Shown piece after piece: positions 26,382 to 34,749 of a stretch of DNA of 64,000 bases. Source of the stretch: 13-2-20CM-66-19 sp963824395 (GTDB lineage Bacteria; Pseudomonadota; Gammaproteobacteria; Steroidobacterales; Steroidobacteraceae); the NCBI GenBank assembly GCA_963824395.1, contig CAWGPF010000001.1, positions 434,001 through 498,000 of the forward strand, in the 5' to 3' direction. A program made the translations under genes and the position numbers. How positions within the stretch are numbered: the first letter of the stretch is position 1; each line of letters begins with the position of its first letter. The notes beneath the pieces were generated by a model. It searched no databases, had not been told where the DNA came from, and saw nothing but the letters and a program-made list of their open reading frames with translations.

Positions 26382-27095
26382 ATGTCGAGCCTTCTGTGGT
26401 TGTCTGCGCTGCTCACGGGTCTGTTGGGAAGCGGTCATTGCCTGGGCATGTGCGGCGGCATCGCCACGGCGCTGGGCTCGGTTGCCCCTGCCGCGCTGCC
26501 GAGACCCTGGTGGGCCGGTCTTTATCACTCCGGCCGCATCCTCAGCTATGCGACGTTGGGGGCGGTCGCGGGCACGGCGGGCGCCGCCGGCGCGTCTTTT
26601 GCAGGCGCAGGCGTCTATCTGCGCCTCGTCGCTGCCGCGCTCATCATCCTGATGGGAATTAACGTCAGCATGCGCGGCGCCGCGGCGCCGCGGTGGCTGC
26701 GGGCACCGGAGCGGCTTGGCGCACGGGTGTGGCGGCACTTGCAGCCGCTCGTGGTGGGCCGCCTGCCGCGGCGCCCCGTGCCGCGCGCGCTTATGACCGG
26801 CGCGCTGTGGGGCTGGCTTCCCTGCGGCCTCGTCTATTCCGCGCTGCTGACCTCGACCGCCGCGGGCAGCACGGCGGCCGGGGCGGGCACCATGGTGGCA
26901 TTCGGCCTGGGCACACTTCCGGCGATGGCGGGACTTGGTGCCCTGGCCGCTCGCCTGCCCCGCCTGGCCAGCGCGCACTCGCGCGCGCTCGGGCTGATCG
27001 TGATCGCCTGCGGTCTGTGGACGGCCGCGATCCCTGCGGGCGCACTGCTGGCCGGCCAACCGCAATGCGAACACACCGGACCTGCATTCCACTGA
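26382..27095 (+). CDS. TauE/SafE-like (COG2836) membrane protein with DsbD-like cysteines
   Basis: A 237-residue protein with about six helices. The N-terminal motif GSGHCLGMCGG and the mid-protein GWLPCGLVYSALL are typical of the sulfite exporter TauE/SafE-type family usually found at the end of cco operons. These cysteines resemble the membrane part of DsbD/CcdA and may act in copper or thiol handling for the oxidase; the name-giving sulfite export is not shown here. It lies five bases after ccoS and eight before hemN, so it is in the operon. Confidence 0.9.
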   Translation: MSSLLWLSALLTGLLGSGHCLGMCGGIATALGSVAPAALPRPWWAGLYHSGRILSYATLGAVAGTAGAAGASFAGAGVYLRLVAAALIILMGINVSMRGAAAPRWLRAPERLGARVWRHLQPLVVGRLPRRPVPRALMTGALWGWLPCGLVYSALLTSTAAGSTAAGAGTMVAFGLGTLPAMAGLGALAARLPRLASAHSRALGLIVIACGLWTAAIPAGALLAGQPQCEHTGPAFH

Positions 27096-27103
27096 GGACC
27101 CCT

Positions 27104-28504
27104 ATGAACGCCCCTGCCGTGATCAACGACGAACTCCTGCAGCGCTACGACCGGCCCGGTCCGCGCTACACCTCCTATCCGACAGTGCCGAGATTTCGTG
27201 ACGACTTCACCGTAGAGGAATTCTGCGCGGGCGCGCATGCCGCCGAGGCACCCGCTGCCCGGCCGCTGTCGCTTTACGTACACATCCCTTTCTGCCGCAG
27301 TCCCTGCTTCTACTGCGGGTGCAATCGCATCATCACGGGCCGCCCTGAACTGGGTGAGCGCTATGTGGCGCGCGTCCTCGCGGAAGCGGAGATCGCCCGG
27401 ACACTCACGGGCCGCACCGGGCCCGTCGTGCAGCTGCATTTGGGTGGCGGCACCCCGAACTTTCTCTCCGGACCTGCCCTGGAGCGCCTGGTTAGCGGTC
27501 TCGCGGAGCGCTTTGCCCTGAGTGATCGCCCGGATCGTGACTTCTCCATCGAGCTCGATCCGCGCACGCTCCCGGAGGCACCTGAGCGCTACGCGGCCAG
27601 GCTCGCTCGTCTGGGATTCAACCGCGTGAGCCTCGGCGTACAGGACTTTGACGCGGAGGTGCAGACGGCGATCAACCGCCACCAAGGCGCCGAGGAGACT
27701 CTCGACCTGATCGACGCGTGCCGGGACCATGGCATCCGCTCGGTGAACATCGATCTGATCTACGGACTTCCCAAACAATCGCTCGCGGGGTTTCGGCGCA
27801 CCCTGCGCACCGTCATCGCAGCCCGACCGGACCGCATGGCGATTTATGGCTACGCGCACATGCCGACGATGTTCAAGGCGCAGCGTCGCATCCACGCCAT
27901 GGATCTCCCCAACGCCGGCACTCGCCTCGCGCTGCTGCGCCTGGCCATTGAAGAACTCACCGCCTTCGGCTACCGCCACATCGGCATGGATCACTTCTCA
28001 TTGCCCGACGATGATCTCGCGCTGGCGCAGCGCGACCACCGCCTGCAGCGCAACTTCATGGGCTATACGACGCACGGGGGTTGCGACCTGCTCGGGCTCG
28101 GAGTCAGCGCAATCAGCCGGATGGGTAACTGTTACGGCCAGAACCTGCGGGATCTGCACAGCTGGGAGGCCGCCATTGATTCCCACCGGGCCGCGTTCTG
28201 GCGCGGCCTTGCGCTGACCGACGACGACAGCATTCGCGCGGGCGTCATCGAGCAGCTGATGTGCCATGGCGCTATCGACGTGCGCGCCACAGAATCGCAA
28301 TACGGAATCAAGTTCAGTCGCTACTTCGAGGATGCCCTGGCACGACTCGAGCCGATGCGCGCAGATGGCCTGCTCGTCCTGAGTGACGACGCGATAACCG
28401 TGACCGACATGGGCCGCGTTCTGCTGCGCAATATTGCGATGTGCTTTGATCGCTACCTTGCCCAGCCCGAGACGCGGATCGAGCCGGCATCCCGCACGGT
28501 TTGA
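27104..28504 (+). CDS. hemN: Oxygen-independent coproporphyrinogen III dehydrogenase
   Basis: A 466-residue radical SAM enzyme. It begins MNAPAVINDELLQRYDRPGPRYTSYP in family fashion; the iron-sulfur motif CRSPCFYCGC has C64, C68, C71 and C73, which is the CX3CX2CXC pattern of true HemN. Also LHLGGGTPNFLS (SAM binding) and NRVSLGVQDF. It decarboxylates coproporphyrinogen III to protoporphyrinogen IX without oxygen, supplying haem under low oxygen. The open frame reaches back to 26693 through the TauE-like gene, but the ATG at 27104 is clearly the start. It is the last gene of the cco operon. Confidence 0.96.
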   Translation: MNAPAVINDELLQRYDRPGPRYTSYPTVPRFRDDFTVEEFCAGAHAAEAPAARPLSLYVHIPFCRSPCFYCGCNRIITGRPELGERYVARVLAEAEIARTLTGRTGPVVQLHLGGGTPNFLSGPALERLVSGLAERFALSDRPDRDFSIELDPRTLPEAPERYAARLARLGFNRVSLGVQDFDAEVQTAINRHQGAEETLDLIDACRDHGIRSVNIDLIYGLPKQSLAGFRRTLRTVIAARPDRMAIYGYAHMPTMFKAQRRIHAMDLPNAGTRLALLRLAIEELTAFGYRHIGMDHFSLPDDDLALAQRDHRLQRNFMGYTTHGGCDLLGLGVSAISRMGNCYGQNLRDLHSWEAAIDSHRAAFWRGLALTDDDSIRAGVIEQLMCHGAIDVRATESQYGIKFSRYFEDALARLEPMRADGLLVLSDDAITVTDMGRVLLRNIAMCFDRYLAQPETRIEPASRTV

Positions 28505-28546
28505 CGCGATTTCCGATCCCATGCGTGGAACGCCGTCCAGCCGTGG

Positions 28547-28557
28547 AAACTACCTAT
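28547..28557 (+). promoter_or_regulatory. Candidate regulator site (AAACTACCTAT)
   Basis: AAACTACCTAT, about 72 bases before the stress-protein start at 28629. It matches the motif AAGTACCTA with one change in the first half. Confidence 0.35.
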
Positions 28558-28628
28558 CGACTGCTCCGGCCGCGGATCTCTACCGTGCGTGCAGTTATCG
28601 CTGAGCAAGCCACAGACAAAGCCGCCCC

Positions 28629-29558
28629 ATGCGCCCAATCCGCAGAATTCTAGTGCGCGTCCAGAATCCCTCAGCACCCTCGCTTCCCGCCGTGACCAAG
28701 GCGGCGCAGCTTGCCCGAGCGCTGGGCGCCGACGTGACTTTGGTGCAAACCCTCGCGAATCCCTTTAACCCGGACGATGACCTGCCCACGCGGCACCAGC
28801 AGCGCGGCGCACTGCAGAACTACACCCGCAGCGCGCACGAAGCCTGTCTTAAGGGAGTCTCTGCAGGCCTGAGGCGCCGCGGTATCCGGGTCACGCTCTG
28901 CGTTAAATGGGATCACACGGCAGACGACGCACTGCTGGGCGAAGTCGAAACGCAGTGCGCGGATCTCATCGTCATCGACGCCCTGCCCCGCAGTCCGGGC
29001 GACCCCTCGCTCAGCGACGCGGACCGCGAACTACTACGGCGCAGCCCGATTCCCGTGCTTCTGGTGAAGCGCGTAGCTCCGTATCGGCGCCCGCGGATTC
29101 TCCTCGCCCTGGATCCGACGTGCACCTCGCCCAAGGCTCGCGCTCAGGATGCGGCGGTTGTGAGCGTGGGGTCAGCTATCTCCGGCGGGCTCCACGGCTC
29201 GCTCCATGCCATAACGTCCTATACCTCGCAGCCTCCGGTTGAGAACGGTGAAGCGCCGCTTTCTGGAGCGGTGCTTGCCGCCCCTACGCGTCACGGCACG
29301 GGTGGCAGGCAGCCGGATCGGGTGGGGTTCAACCCGATCGCACACGTCGCCACCGACATTCGCAGTGCCCTCGTCGTGATGGGCGCTCCGCTCGCCGCCA
29401 CACCCGGCGGCGGGTCGTTCACGGCCGCTGCAAGGCTGATCCAGCGACTTGCCTGCGACATTCTCATAGTCAAGCCTGCGCTGGTGTCGCCGCGCGAGTC
29501 CGTTCCCAGCCGCCCGGGCCGCGGCTACCCCCAGCCGGCGACACTGATTTCAGCCTAG
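28629..29558 (+). CDS. Tandem universal stress protein, degenerate nucleotide site
   Basis: A 309-residue paralogue of the proteins at 10365 and 15489 (N-terminus MRPIRRILVRVQNPSAPSLPAVTKAAQLA). Two Usp domains are visible, the first ending VPVLLVKRVAPYRRPRILLALDP, the second ending CDILIVKPA. Unlike its paralogues the second domain lacks the RSG..LLIGNTAERV signature and instead has a glycine/alanine-rich stretch (PLAATPGGGSFTAAARL), so ATP binding is probably lost. It starts 124 bases after hemN with its own candidate regulatory site. An ATG with poor ribosome binding site. Confidence 0.88.
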   Translation: MRPIRRILVRVQNPSAPSLPAVTKAAQLARALGADVTLVQTLANPFNPDDDLPTRHQQRGALQNYTRSAHEACLKGVSAGLRRRGIRVTLCVKWDHTADDALLGEVETQCADLIVIDALPRSPGDPSLSDADRELLRRSPIPVLLVKRVAPYRRPRILLALDPTCTSPKARAQDAAVVSVGSAISGGLHGSLHAITSYTSQPPVENGEAPLSGAVLAAPTRHGTGGRQPDRVGFNPIAHVATDIRSALVVMGAPLAATPGGGSFTAAARLIQRLACDILIVKPALVSPRESVPSRPGRGYPQPATLISA

Positions 29559-29608
29559 CAGCGTCCGGCGGCCGCAAGGCAGCTACGGGCGGCCGAGCGC
29601 GGTTGCTC

Positions 29609-29619
29609 CTAGGCACTTT
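29609..29619 (-). promoter_or_regulatory. Candidate regulator site (AAAGTGCCTAG on minus strand)
   Basis: The complement reads AAAGTGCCTAG, about 90 bases before the GNAT start at 29710. It is one base off AAAGTACCTAG. Confidence 0.35.
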
Positions 29620-29709
29620 CCACGATGGAGGCCACGCCCCGCCTTCACTACAGTCGAAGCCGTACCCACCGGCAGCTACGGTCTGCGCATCAACTGAGGA
29701 TTCGCCGCG

Positions 29710-30303
29710 ATGAACACGTCAGTCTCCACGGGGCGAGCGGCACAAGGCCCCGCAGAACCTCCCTATCACGCACCCTATCGGGTCACGCTGAAGGATGGCA
29801 CGACGGTTCTCATCCGAACGATTCAGTCAACCGACGTCGACATGGAGCGCACCTTCATCGAGCGGCTCTCGCCCAAAGCGCGCCGTTATCGATTTCTCGC
29901 GTCCATCAAGACGCCCAGTGCAGAGCTGCTGCGGCAGCTTACCCAGCCGGAGCTGGCGCACGGGGTCGCCTATGTCGCGCTCATTGGAGAAGGATCAGCA
30001 ACGCAGGAGATCGGTGTGTGCCGGTACAGCTCAAGCGCGGACGGAGCTAGCTGTGAGTGTGCGGTCACCGTGGCTGACGCTTGGCAACAGAAGGGCCTCG
30101 CCACGATCCTGATGCAGCGCCTGATAGAGACCGCGCGTGCGCAGGGCTTTGAGCGCATGTACTCGATCGATGCCAGCGACAACGAAGACATGCGCCAGCT
30201 GGCCCGGCACCTGGGATTCTCAAGCGAAGTTGACCCGGAGGACTCGACGCTCGTGATCCATACGCTCGCCCTGGAGCCATCCGCACAGGCCAGTGAGAGG
30301 TAG
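29710..30303 (+). CDS. GNAT-family N-acetyltransferase (Pat C-terminal-like)
   Basis: A 197-residue acetyltransferase. After about 22 variable residues comes YRVTLKDGTTVLIRTIQSTD, then FIERLSPKARRYRFL and CAVTVADAWQQKGLATILMQRLIETA, the acetyl-CoA loop being QQKGLA. Like the protein at 16680 it resembles the acetyltransferase part of Pat without the acyl-CoA synthetase-like part. The two differ enough to be old paralogues. Likely acts on protein or small-molecule amines in the cytoplasm. The next gene begins two bases after its stop, with GAGAGG overlapping its end as ribosome binding site. Confidence 0.85.
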   Translation: MNTSVSTGRAAQGPAEPPYHAPYRVTLKDGTTVLIRTIQSTDVDMERTFIERLSPKARRYRFLASIKTPSAELLRQLTQPELAHGVAYVALIGEGSATQEIGVCRYSSSADGASCECAVTVADAWQQKGLATILMQRLIETARAQGFERMYSIDASDNEDMRQLARHLGFSSEVDPEDSTLVIHTLALEPSAQASER

Positions 30304-30305
30304 CA

Positions 30306-30530
30306 ATGCAAGGCTCCGCAACGCGTACCGCAACTGCCGCCCTGCTCGTACGGCTTGGCCTGACAGCCGTTCTGGTATCACTCGCGATCGTAGCCTACGC
30401 TCTGCTGGACGTCGCGATTCGGGGACTGATCCTGTTGCTGGCGGCCGTGGTCGTAGTGTTCTCCTATGTGATTTACGAAGTCATCTGCATGGGCACGCGC
30501 GATCGTCTTAACGGCAGGAAGGCGTCCTGA
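30306..30530 (+). CDS. Small two-helix membrane protein
   Basis: A 74-residue protein of unknown function with two hydrophobic segments (about 10-33 and 38-61) and a short basic tail. It has a good GAGAGG ribosome binding site at the end of the GNAT gene and is almost certainly co-transcribed with it. Gene spacing and hydrophobic pattern argue for a real gene; no family is recognised. It could act with the SulP transporter that follows 97 bases later, but that is a guess. Confidence 0.65.
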   Translation: MQGSATRTATAALLVRLGLTAVLVSLAIVAYALLDVAIRGLILLLAAVVVVFSYVIYEVICMGTRDRLNGRKAS

Positions 30531-30627
30531 GGAAGCCGCGGTCGCGGGGACCCAGGCTGAGCGAGAATTCTCCCCGACCCGCCGCCAGTGCGCCGGCTAT
30601 GCATCTGCCTCGTCTGACCCACCGCCA

Positions 30628-32289
30628 ATGATTGCCATCCTCGAGGCGCGTGCTGCCGGGCTGCTGGCACGCACCCAGTGGCTCCCGAACATCGTCGCCG
30701 GCGTGATCGTCGGCGTCGTGGCGCTGCCGCTGGCCATGGCTTTCGCGATCGCCTCCGGCGCCCGTCCGGAGCAGGGCCTGTACACGGCGATCCTGGGCGG
30801 TGCCTGCGTATCCCTCTTCGGCGGCAGCCGCGTGCAGATCGCCGGCCCCACGGGGGCGTTCGTCGCCATCCTCGCCGGCGTCACCGCCAAATACGGCATA
30901 CCGGGCCTCGAGGCAGCGACCTTCATGGCAGGCGCAATGCTGGTGCTGATGGGCGTGGCGAAGATGGGGGCCGTCATCCGTTTCGTTCCAGCCCCGGTAA
31001 TCATCGGCTTCACCGCCGGAATCGGTCTGGTCATCTTCGTCGGTCAGTGGCCCGACTTTCTCGGGCTGCCCGCCGTGGGCGGCGAGCACTTCCACGAGCG
31101 CCTGTGGCACATGCTGCAGGTGCTGCCCGAGCTCAACTGGCCGACGACAGCGCTGGCGCTCGGCAGTCTAATGATCGTGCTTTATGGCCAACGCATCCGC
31201 GTTCTCGCCCGGGTTCCCGGGCCGCTGCTGGCACTCGTCGCCGCCACGATCATGCAGGCGACGCTGCATCTGCCCGGCGTCGCCACCCTCGGCACCGCCT
31301 TTGGCGGCATCCCGCGTGGGCTGCCCGCCTTCCACCTGCCTGACCTTGCCCCATCGCATCTGATCAGTCTGATCGCACCAGCCTTCACCATCGCCCTGCT
31401 CGGTGCAATCGAGTCACTGCTGTCGGCGGTAGTCGCCGACGGCATGGCCGGAACGGGCCATGACTCGAACCAGGAGCTCATCGGGCAGGGGATTGCCAAT
31501 CTGGTGTCGCCAGTGTTTGGGGGCTTTGCAGCGACCGGGGCGATCGCGCGTACCGCAACCAACATCCGCAACGGCGCCACGAGCCCGCTCGCGGGCATCG
31601 TGCACACCCTGACCCTGGTCGCGGTCCTGCTGTTCCTCGCGCCACTGGCAGCCAACGTGCCGCTCGCGGCGCTCGCGGCGATACTGTTCGTAGTCGCCTG
31701 GAATATGAGTGACGTGCGGCGATTTACGGGCATTCTTCGCACGGCGCCGCTGGCGGACCGCGTCATCCTCTTGATCACGTTTCTGCTGACCGTGTTCGCC
31801 GACCTCGTCGTCGCGGTAAATGTCGGTGTCATCCTTGCCGTGCTGCATTTCCTGCGTCGCATGGCCGACGCCGTGGACGCCCAGCCAGCAAGCGTGCGCT
31901 CGCTGCAGGCGGACCTCGCGGACCTCGGGGTGCGCGAGCTACCACCACAGGTGCTCGTGTATGAAATCTCGGGTCCGATGTTCTTCGGCGCGGTGGAGAG
32001 CTTCAAGCGGCCGCTGCTTGAAGCTCGCCCCTATCCGAAAGTCCTGATCGTCCGGCTCGACAGGGTGCCCTTCATGGACATCACCGGCATCGAGTCGCTG
32101 CGCGAAGTCATCGACAAGCTGCGTGCACGCGGCGTGCAGATCTTCTTGTGCGAGGCCAACCAGCGCGTGCACGGCAAGCTCACAGCGGCAGGAGTGCTCG
32201 CCGCCGACACGGACATCTACTGCGAGTCACTCAAACAAGCGTTGTCGCGCGCCGGCGTGCGCGCCCCGGAGCCGCCAGCGACCGCTTGA
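30628..32289 (+). CDS. SulP-family anion transporter with STAS domain
   Basis: A 553-residue SLC26/SulP transporter. The membrane part (about 15-410) shows NIVAGVIVGVVALPLAMAFAIASG, LFGGSRVQIAGPTGAFV and FGGFAATGAIARTATNIRNGATSPLAGI, the sulfate transporter signature; the C-terminal STAS domain (about 430-545) has VRLDRVPFMDITGIESL. Members carry sulfate, bicarbonate or dicarboxylates; the substrate cannot be told. No ribosome binding site is clear before the ATG. It ends the stress/oxidase island. Confidence 0.93.
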   Translation: MIAILEARAAGLLARTQWLPNIVAGVIVGVVALPLAMAFAIASGARPEQGLYTAILGGACVSLFGGSRVQIAGPTGAFVAILAGVTAKYGIPGLEAATFMAGAMLVLMGVAKMGAVIRFVPAPVIIGFTAGIGLVIFVGQWPDFLGLPAVGGEHFHERLWHMLQVLPELNWPTTALALGSLMIVLYGQRIRVLARVPGPLLALVAATIMQATLHLPGVATLGTAFGGIPRGLPAFHLPDLAPSHLISLIAPAFTIALLGAIESLLSAVVADGMAGTGHDSNQELIGQGIANLVSPVFGGFAATGAIARTATNIRNGATSPLAGIVHTLTLVAVLLFLAPLAANVPLAALAAILFVVAWNMSDVRRFTGILRTAPLADRVILLITFLLTVFADLVVAVNVGVILAVLHFLRRMADAVDAQPASVRSLQADLADLGVRELPPQVLVYEISGPMFFGAVESFKRPLLEARPYPKVLIVRLDRVPFMDITGIESLREVIDKLRARGVQIFLCEANQRVHGKLTAAGVLAADTDIYCESLKQALSRAGVRAPEPPATA

Positions 32290-32364
32290 TTCGGCCGTCT
32301 GAAGAACTGCCGAGCCGCTCGACGGTCACGGGTGCCCCGCGTGCTGCACCAGCCTCCTCAACAT

Positions 32365-34749
32365 TCAGTACCGTAACGAAATACTCAACCCGGCCGTCAG
32401 TGGCTGATTGGTAACGATGCGGGTGAAGCTCGGCTGGGGTTCATTCTCCATAAACATGCTCTCGAGCTGGGCGTGGGTGTTGGTGGCGTTGTTGACAAAC
32501 AGCGTAGCGCTCCACCTGTCACCGAACACAATGCCCGCGCGCACATTTATCAGGTCGTATCCGGGCAGTTGCGTGTAGGTGCCGGTGAACTCGTAGGGGT
32601 CCGGGAAAGAAATCGAATAGCGCGGCCCCGTGTAGGCATTCTCCAGCCGCGCGGTGAAGGTGTAGGCGTCGCCGATGGCCCGTGAGTAGCTGATAGCCGC
32701 GGTCCCTTGCACCGGCGCGACCTCCGGTAGCTTGTGGGTGGGAGTAATGACCCAGTGCGGACCCCCGTTGAGCCACTCGTACAGGTAGCCGGCCATGAGC
32801 TCGAGCTGGAATCCCCCGCCCAGATCGGCCAGCGCGTCGACGTCGGCCCCATAAATATGGGCGTAGTTGCCGTTGATGTTCAGCGCCCAGTCATTCGGAT
32901 ACGCCTCGAGCTGGATATGACGCCAGTCCTCGTAGTAGACGCTGGCGTTGATCGTCAGGCGGCGATCGAGCAGCCGGGCTTTCTCGCCGAGCTCGTAGCT
33001 CACGACGTGATCCGGCTCGTACGCCGAGGGCCAAGCGCCGCTCGTGTACTCCTGCTGATGAAAGGCGCCTCCCCAGGCAGACCCCGTGGTCGGATAGGCC
33101 GCATTACCTCCGCCTGGGCGGAAGCCCGTGGCGACCGTCGCATAGGCCATCAGATCCCGCCCGAAGCTGTAGGCGAGGTTCAGTTTCGGATTGAAACTGG
33201 TCGAGCCTAGCGCTATGAGACCGGAACATGACGGCGTGGCGGCTCCATTGGCCGATCCCCAGCCGCTGATGCACGAAGAGAAGTGGTAACTGTAATGATT
33301 GACGCGCGCGCCCAGGTCAGCCTTCAGCGCATCCGTCAGCGCATAGGTCACATCGCCGAACCCGGCATACTGCTTGAGCGTAGTGGGCGAGTAGGCATCG
33401 AACCAACTGGGCGTAGTTGCCTGCTGCAGCGTGCCGAGATCCATGTACGAAGAGTAATTGGGCGTCGTCCCGTTGAACGTCCACAAAGAGTAGAAGTCAC
33501 TGTAATAGAGCCCGGCCACCCAGTTGGCGCGCCCGCTGTTGGTGGATGCCATTCGCAGCTCCTGGCTGAACTGGCGGGACGGGTCGATTTCCATGCCGTG
33601 CTCGGGGCCGGACCCGCCCGGTCCGTAATAACCCGGGTTTGGCAGGCCGTAGTTCGCATTGTAGGTAAGCGCCTCGAGTGGATTATTGAAGGCCTCGCTC
33701 GCCTCCTCGACCTGAGAGGAACTGCGGGTCCAGCGCGCCGTGCTTGACGTCATGTCGAACCACGGGAAGCTGTAGTTCACATTGAGACTATAGGCCGTCA
33801 GCGAGTCCGTCAGAGGTTCGGCGATGTCGAAGGGCTGGTAGTGCGACTCGGTGCCCGGGATGCTGTCATACGCGCTTATGCCGTTTTGCGTGCTGGTCGT
33901 GTGAAAGTATGAGGGCGTGACCGTCAGCTCTTCCGTGGGCCTCCACAGCGCGCTGATGCGCGCTGCGTAGGTTTGATAGGCATTTGAACCCGGGTATTGG
34001 CGCTCGAGGGGGGCTGCCTGAACATCGCCGCGCGCGGTGCCGTCCGGGGTCCCGCCGACCAGCGGAAAGGGGACTGCCACGACGCGGTTGATCCAGCCGC
34101 TCGTGTGGTCTTCCGTTCCCACGACACGTACCGCCAGGGTGTCGCCCAGCGGCACATTAAGCATCACGTTGTTCTTGTGATTGAATCCCCCGCCATCGGT
34201 ACCGGAAAGCACACTCTGTGCGCTGGCCTGAAATCTCGCGAGACTCGGCTGGTTTGTGATCAGTCTGACCGTGCCACCCATCGAGCCTGAACCAAATAGA
34301 GTGCCCTGCGGCCCGCGCAAAATCTCGATGCGATTCAGGTCATAAAGATCCGGATCGATTACGACGTGGCCGTTCTGGGCGTTTGCAGGTCCGGTCAGCG
34401 GAATGTCATCGAGGTACAAGCCGACCGTCGCGGAGTTGCCGCCGCTCGAGGTCATGCCGCGCATCTCGATCTCAGTCTGACTCGGTCCTTCACTCTTCAG
34501 CGAGACGCCGGGAGTCCCCTGGGCCAGCGTTGCCAGGGAGGTTACGCCGCGGGCGAGGATGTCATCGCCGCTGACCGCTGAAATGCTTATCGGCGTTTCT
34601 TGAACCGTCGAGGTGCGCTTTTGCGCCGTGACCACCACCTCGGCAAGCTGCCCCGGGCTTTCGGCATCTGGCACCGACTGAGCATGAATGTCGAGACAAA
34701 AGAGCAGCGTCGCGGTGCAGAAGGGACTCATCGCTGCAAGAGACTTCAT
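32365..34749 (-). CDS. TonB-dependent outer membrane receptor
   Basis: A 794-residue protein with signal peptide (about 1-23, ending IHAQ), a plug domain starting at AEVVVTAQKRTSTVQETPIS, the EILRGPQGTLFGSGSMGGTVRLIT signature in the plug, and a long beta-barrel ending in an aromatic-type C-terminus (SISLRY). It belongs to the large TonB-receptor subfamily that is expanded in sphingomonads and Nevskia-like bacteria and often takes up hydrophobic or plant-derived compounds rather than iron. No neighbouring TonB or ABC genes point to the ligand. Its promoter region is the AT-richer patch near 34847-34857. Confidence 0.95.
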   Translation of the reverse strand: MKSLAAMSPFCTATLLFCLDIHAQSVPDAESPGQLAEVVVTAQKRTSTVQETPISISAVSGDDILARGVTSLATLAQGTPGVSLKSEGPSQTEIEMRGMTSSGGNSATVGLYLDDIPLTGPANAQNGHVVIDPDLYDLNRIEILRGPQGTLFGSGSMGGTVRLITNQPSLARFQASAQSVLSGTDGGGFNHKNNVMLNVPLGDTLAVRVVGTEDHTSGWINRVVAVPFPLVGGTPDGTARGDVQAAPLERQYPGSNAYQTYAARISALWRPTEELTVTPSYFHTTSTQNGISAYDSIPGTESHYQPFDIAEPLTDSLTAYSLNVNYSFPWFDMTSSTARWTRSSSQVEEASEAFNNPLEALTYNANYGLPNPGYYGPGGSGPEHGMEIDPSRQFSQELRMASTNSGRANWVAGLYYSDFYSLWTFNGTTPNYSSYMDLGTLQQATTPSWFDAYSPTTLKQYAGFGDVTYALTDALKADLGARVNHYSYHFSSCISGWGSANGAATPSCSGLIALGSTSFNPKLNLAYSFGRDLMAYATVATGFRPGGGNAAYPTTGSAWGGAFHQQEYTSGAWPSAYEPDHVVSYELGEKARLLDRRLTINASVYYEDWRHIQLEAYPNDWALNINGNYAHIYGADVDALADLGGGFQLELMAGYLYEWLNGGPHWVITPTHKLPEVAPVQGTAAISYSRAIGDAYTFTARLENAYTGPRYSISFPDPYEFTGTYTQLPGYDLINVRAGIVFGDRWSATLFVNNATNTHAQLESMFMENEPQPSFTRIVTNQPLTAGLSISLRY

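Noticed and set aside
26834..27994. 386-codon open frame on the minus strand
   Set aside because: Shadow of hemN and the TauE-like gene; arginine- and glycine-rich without any domain, while the plus-strand proteins are well recognised.
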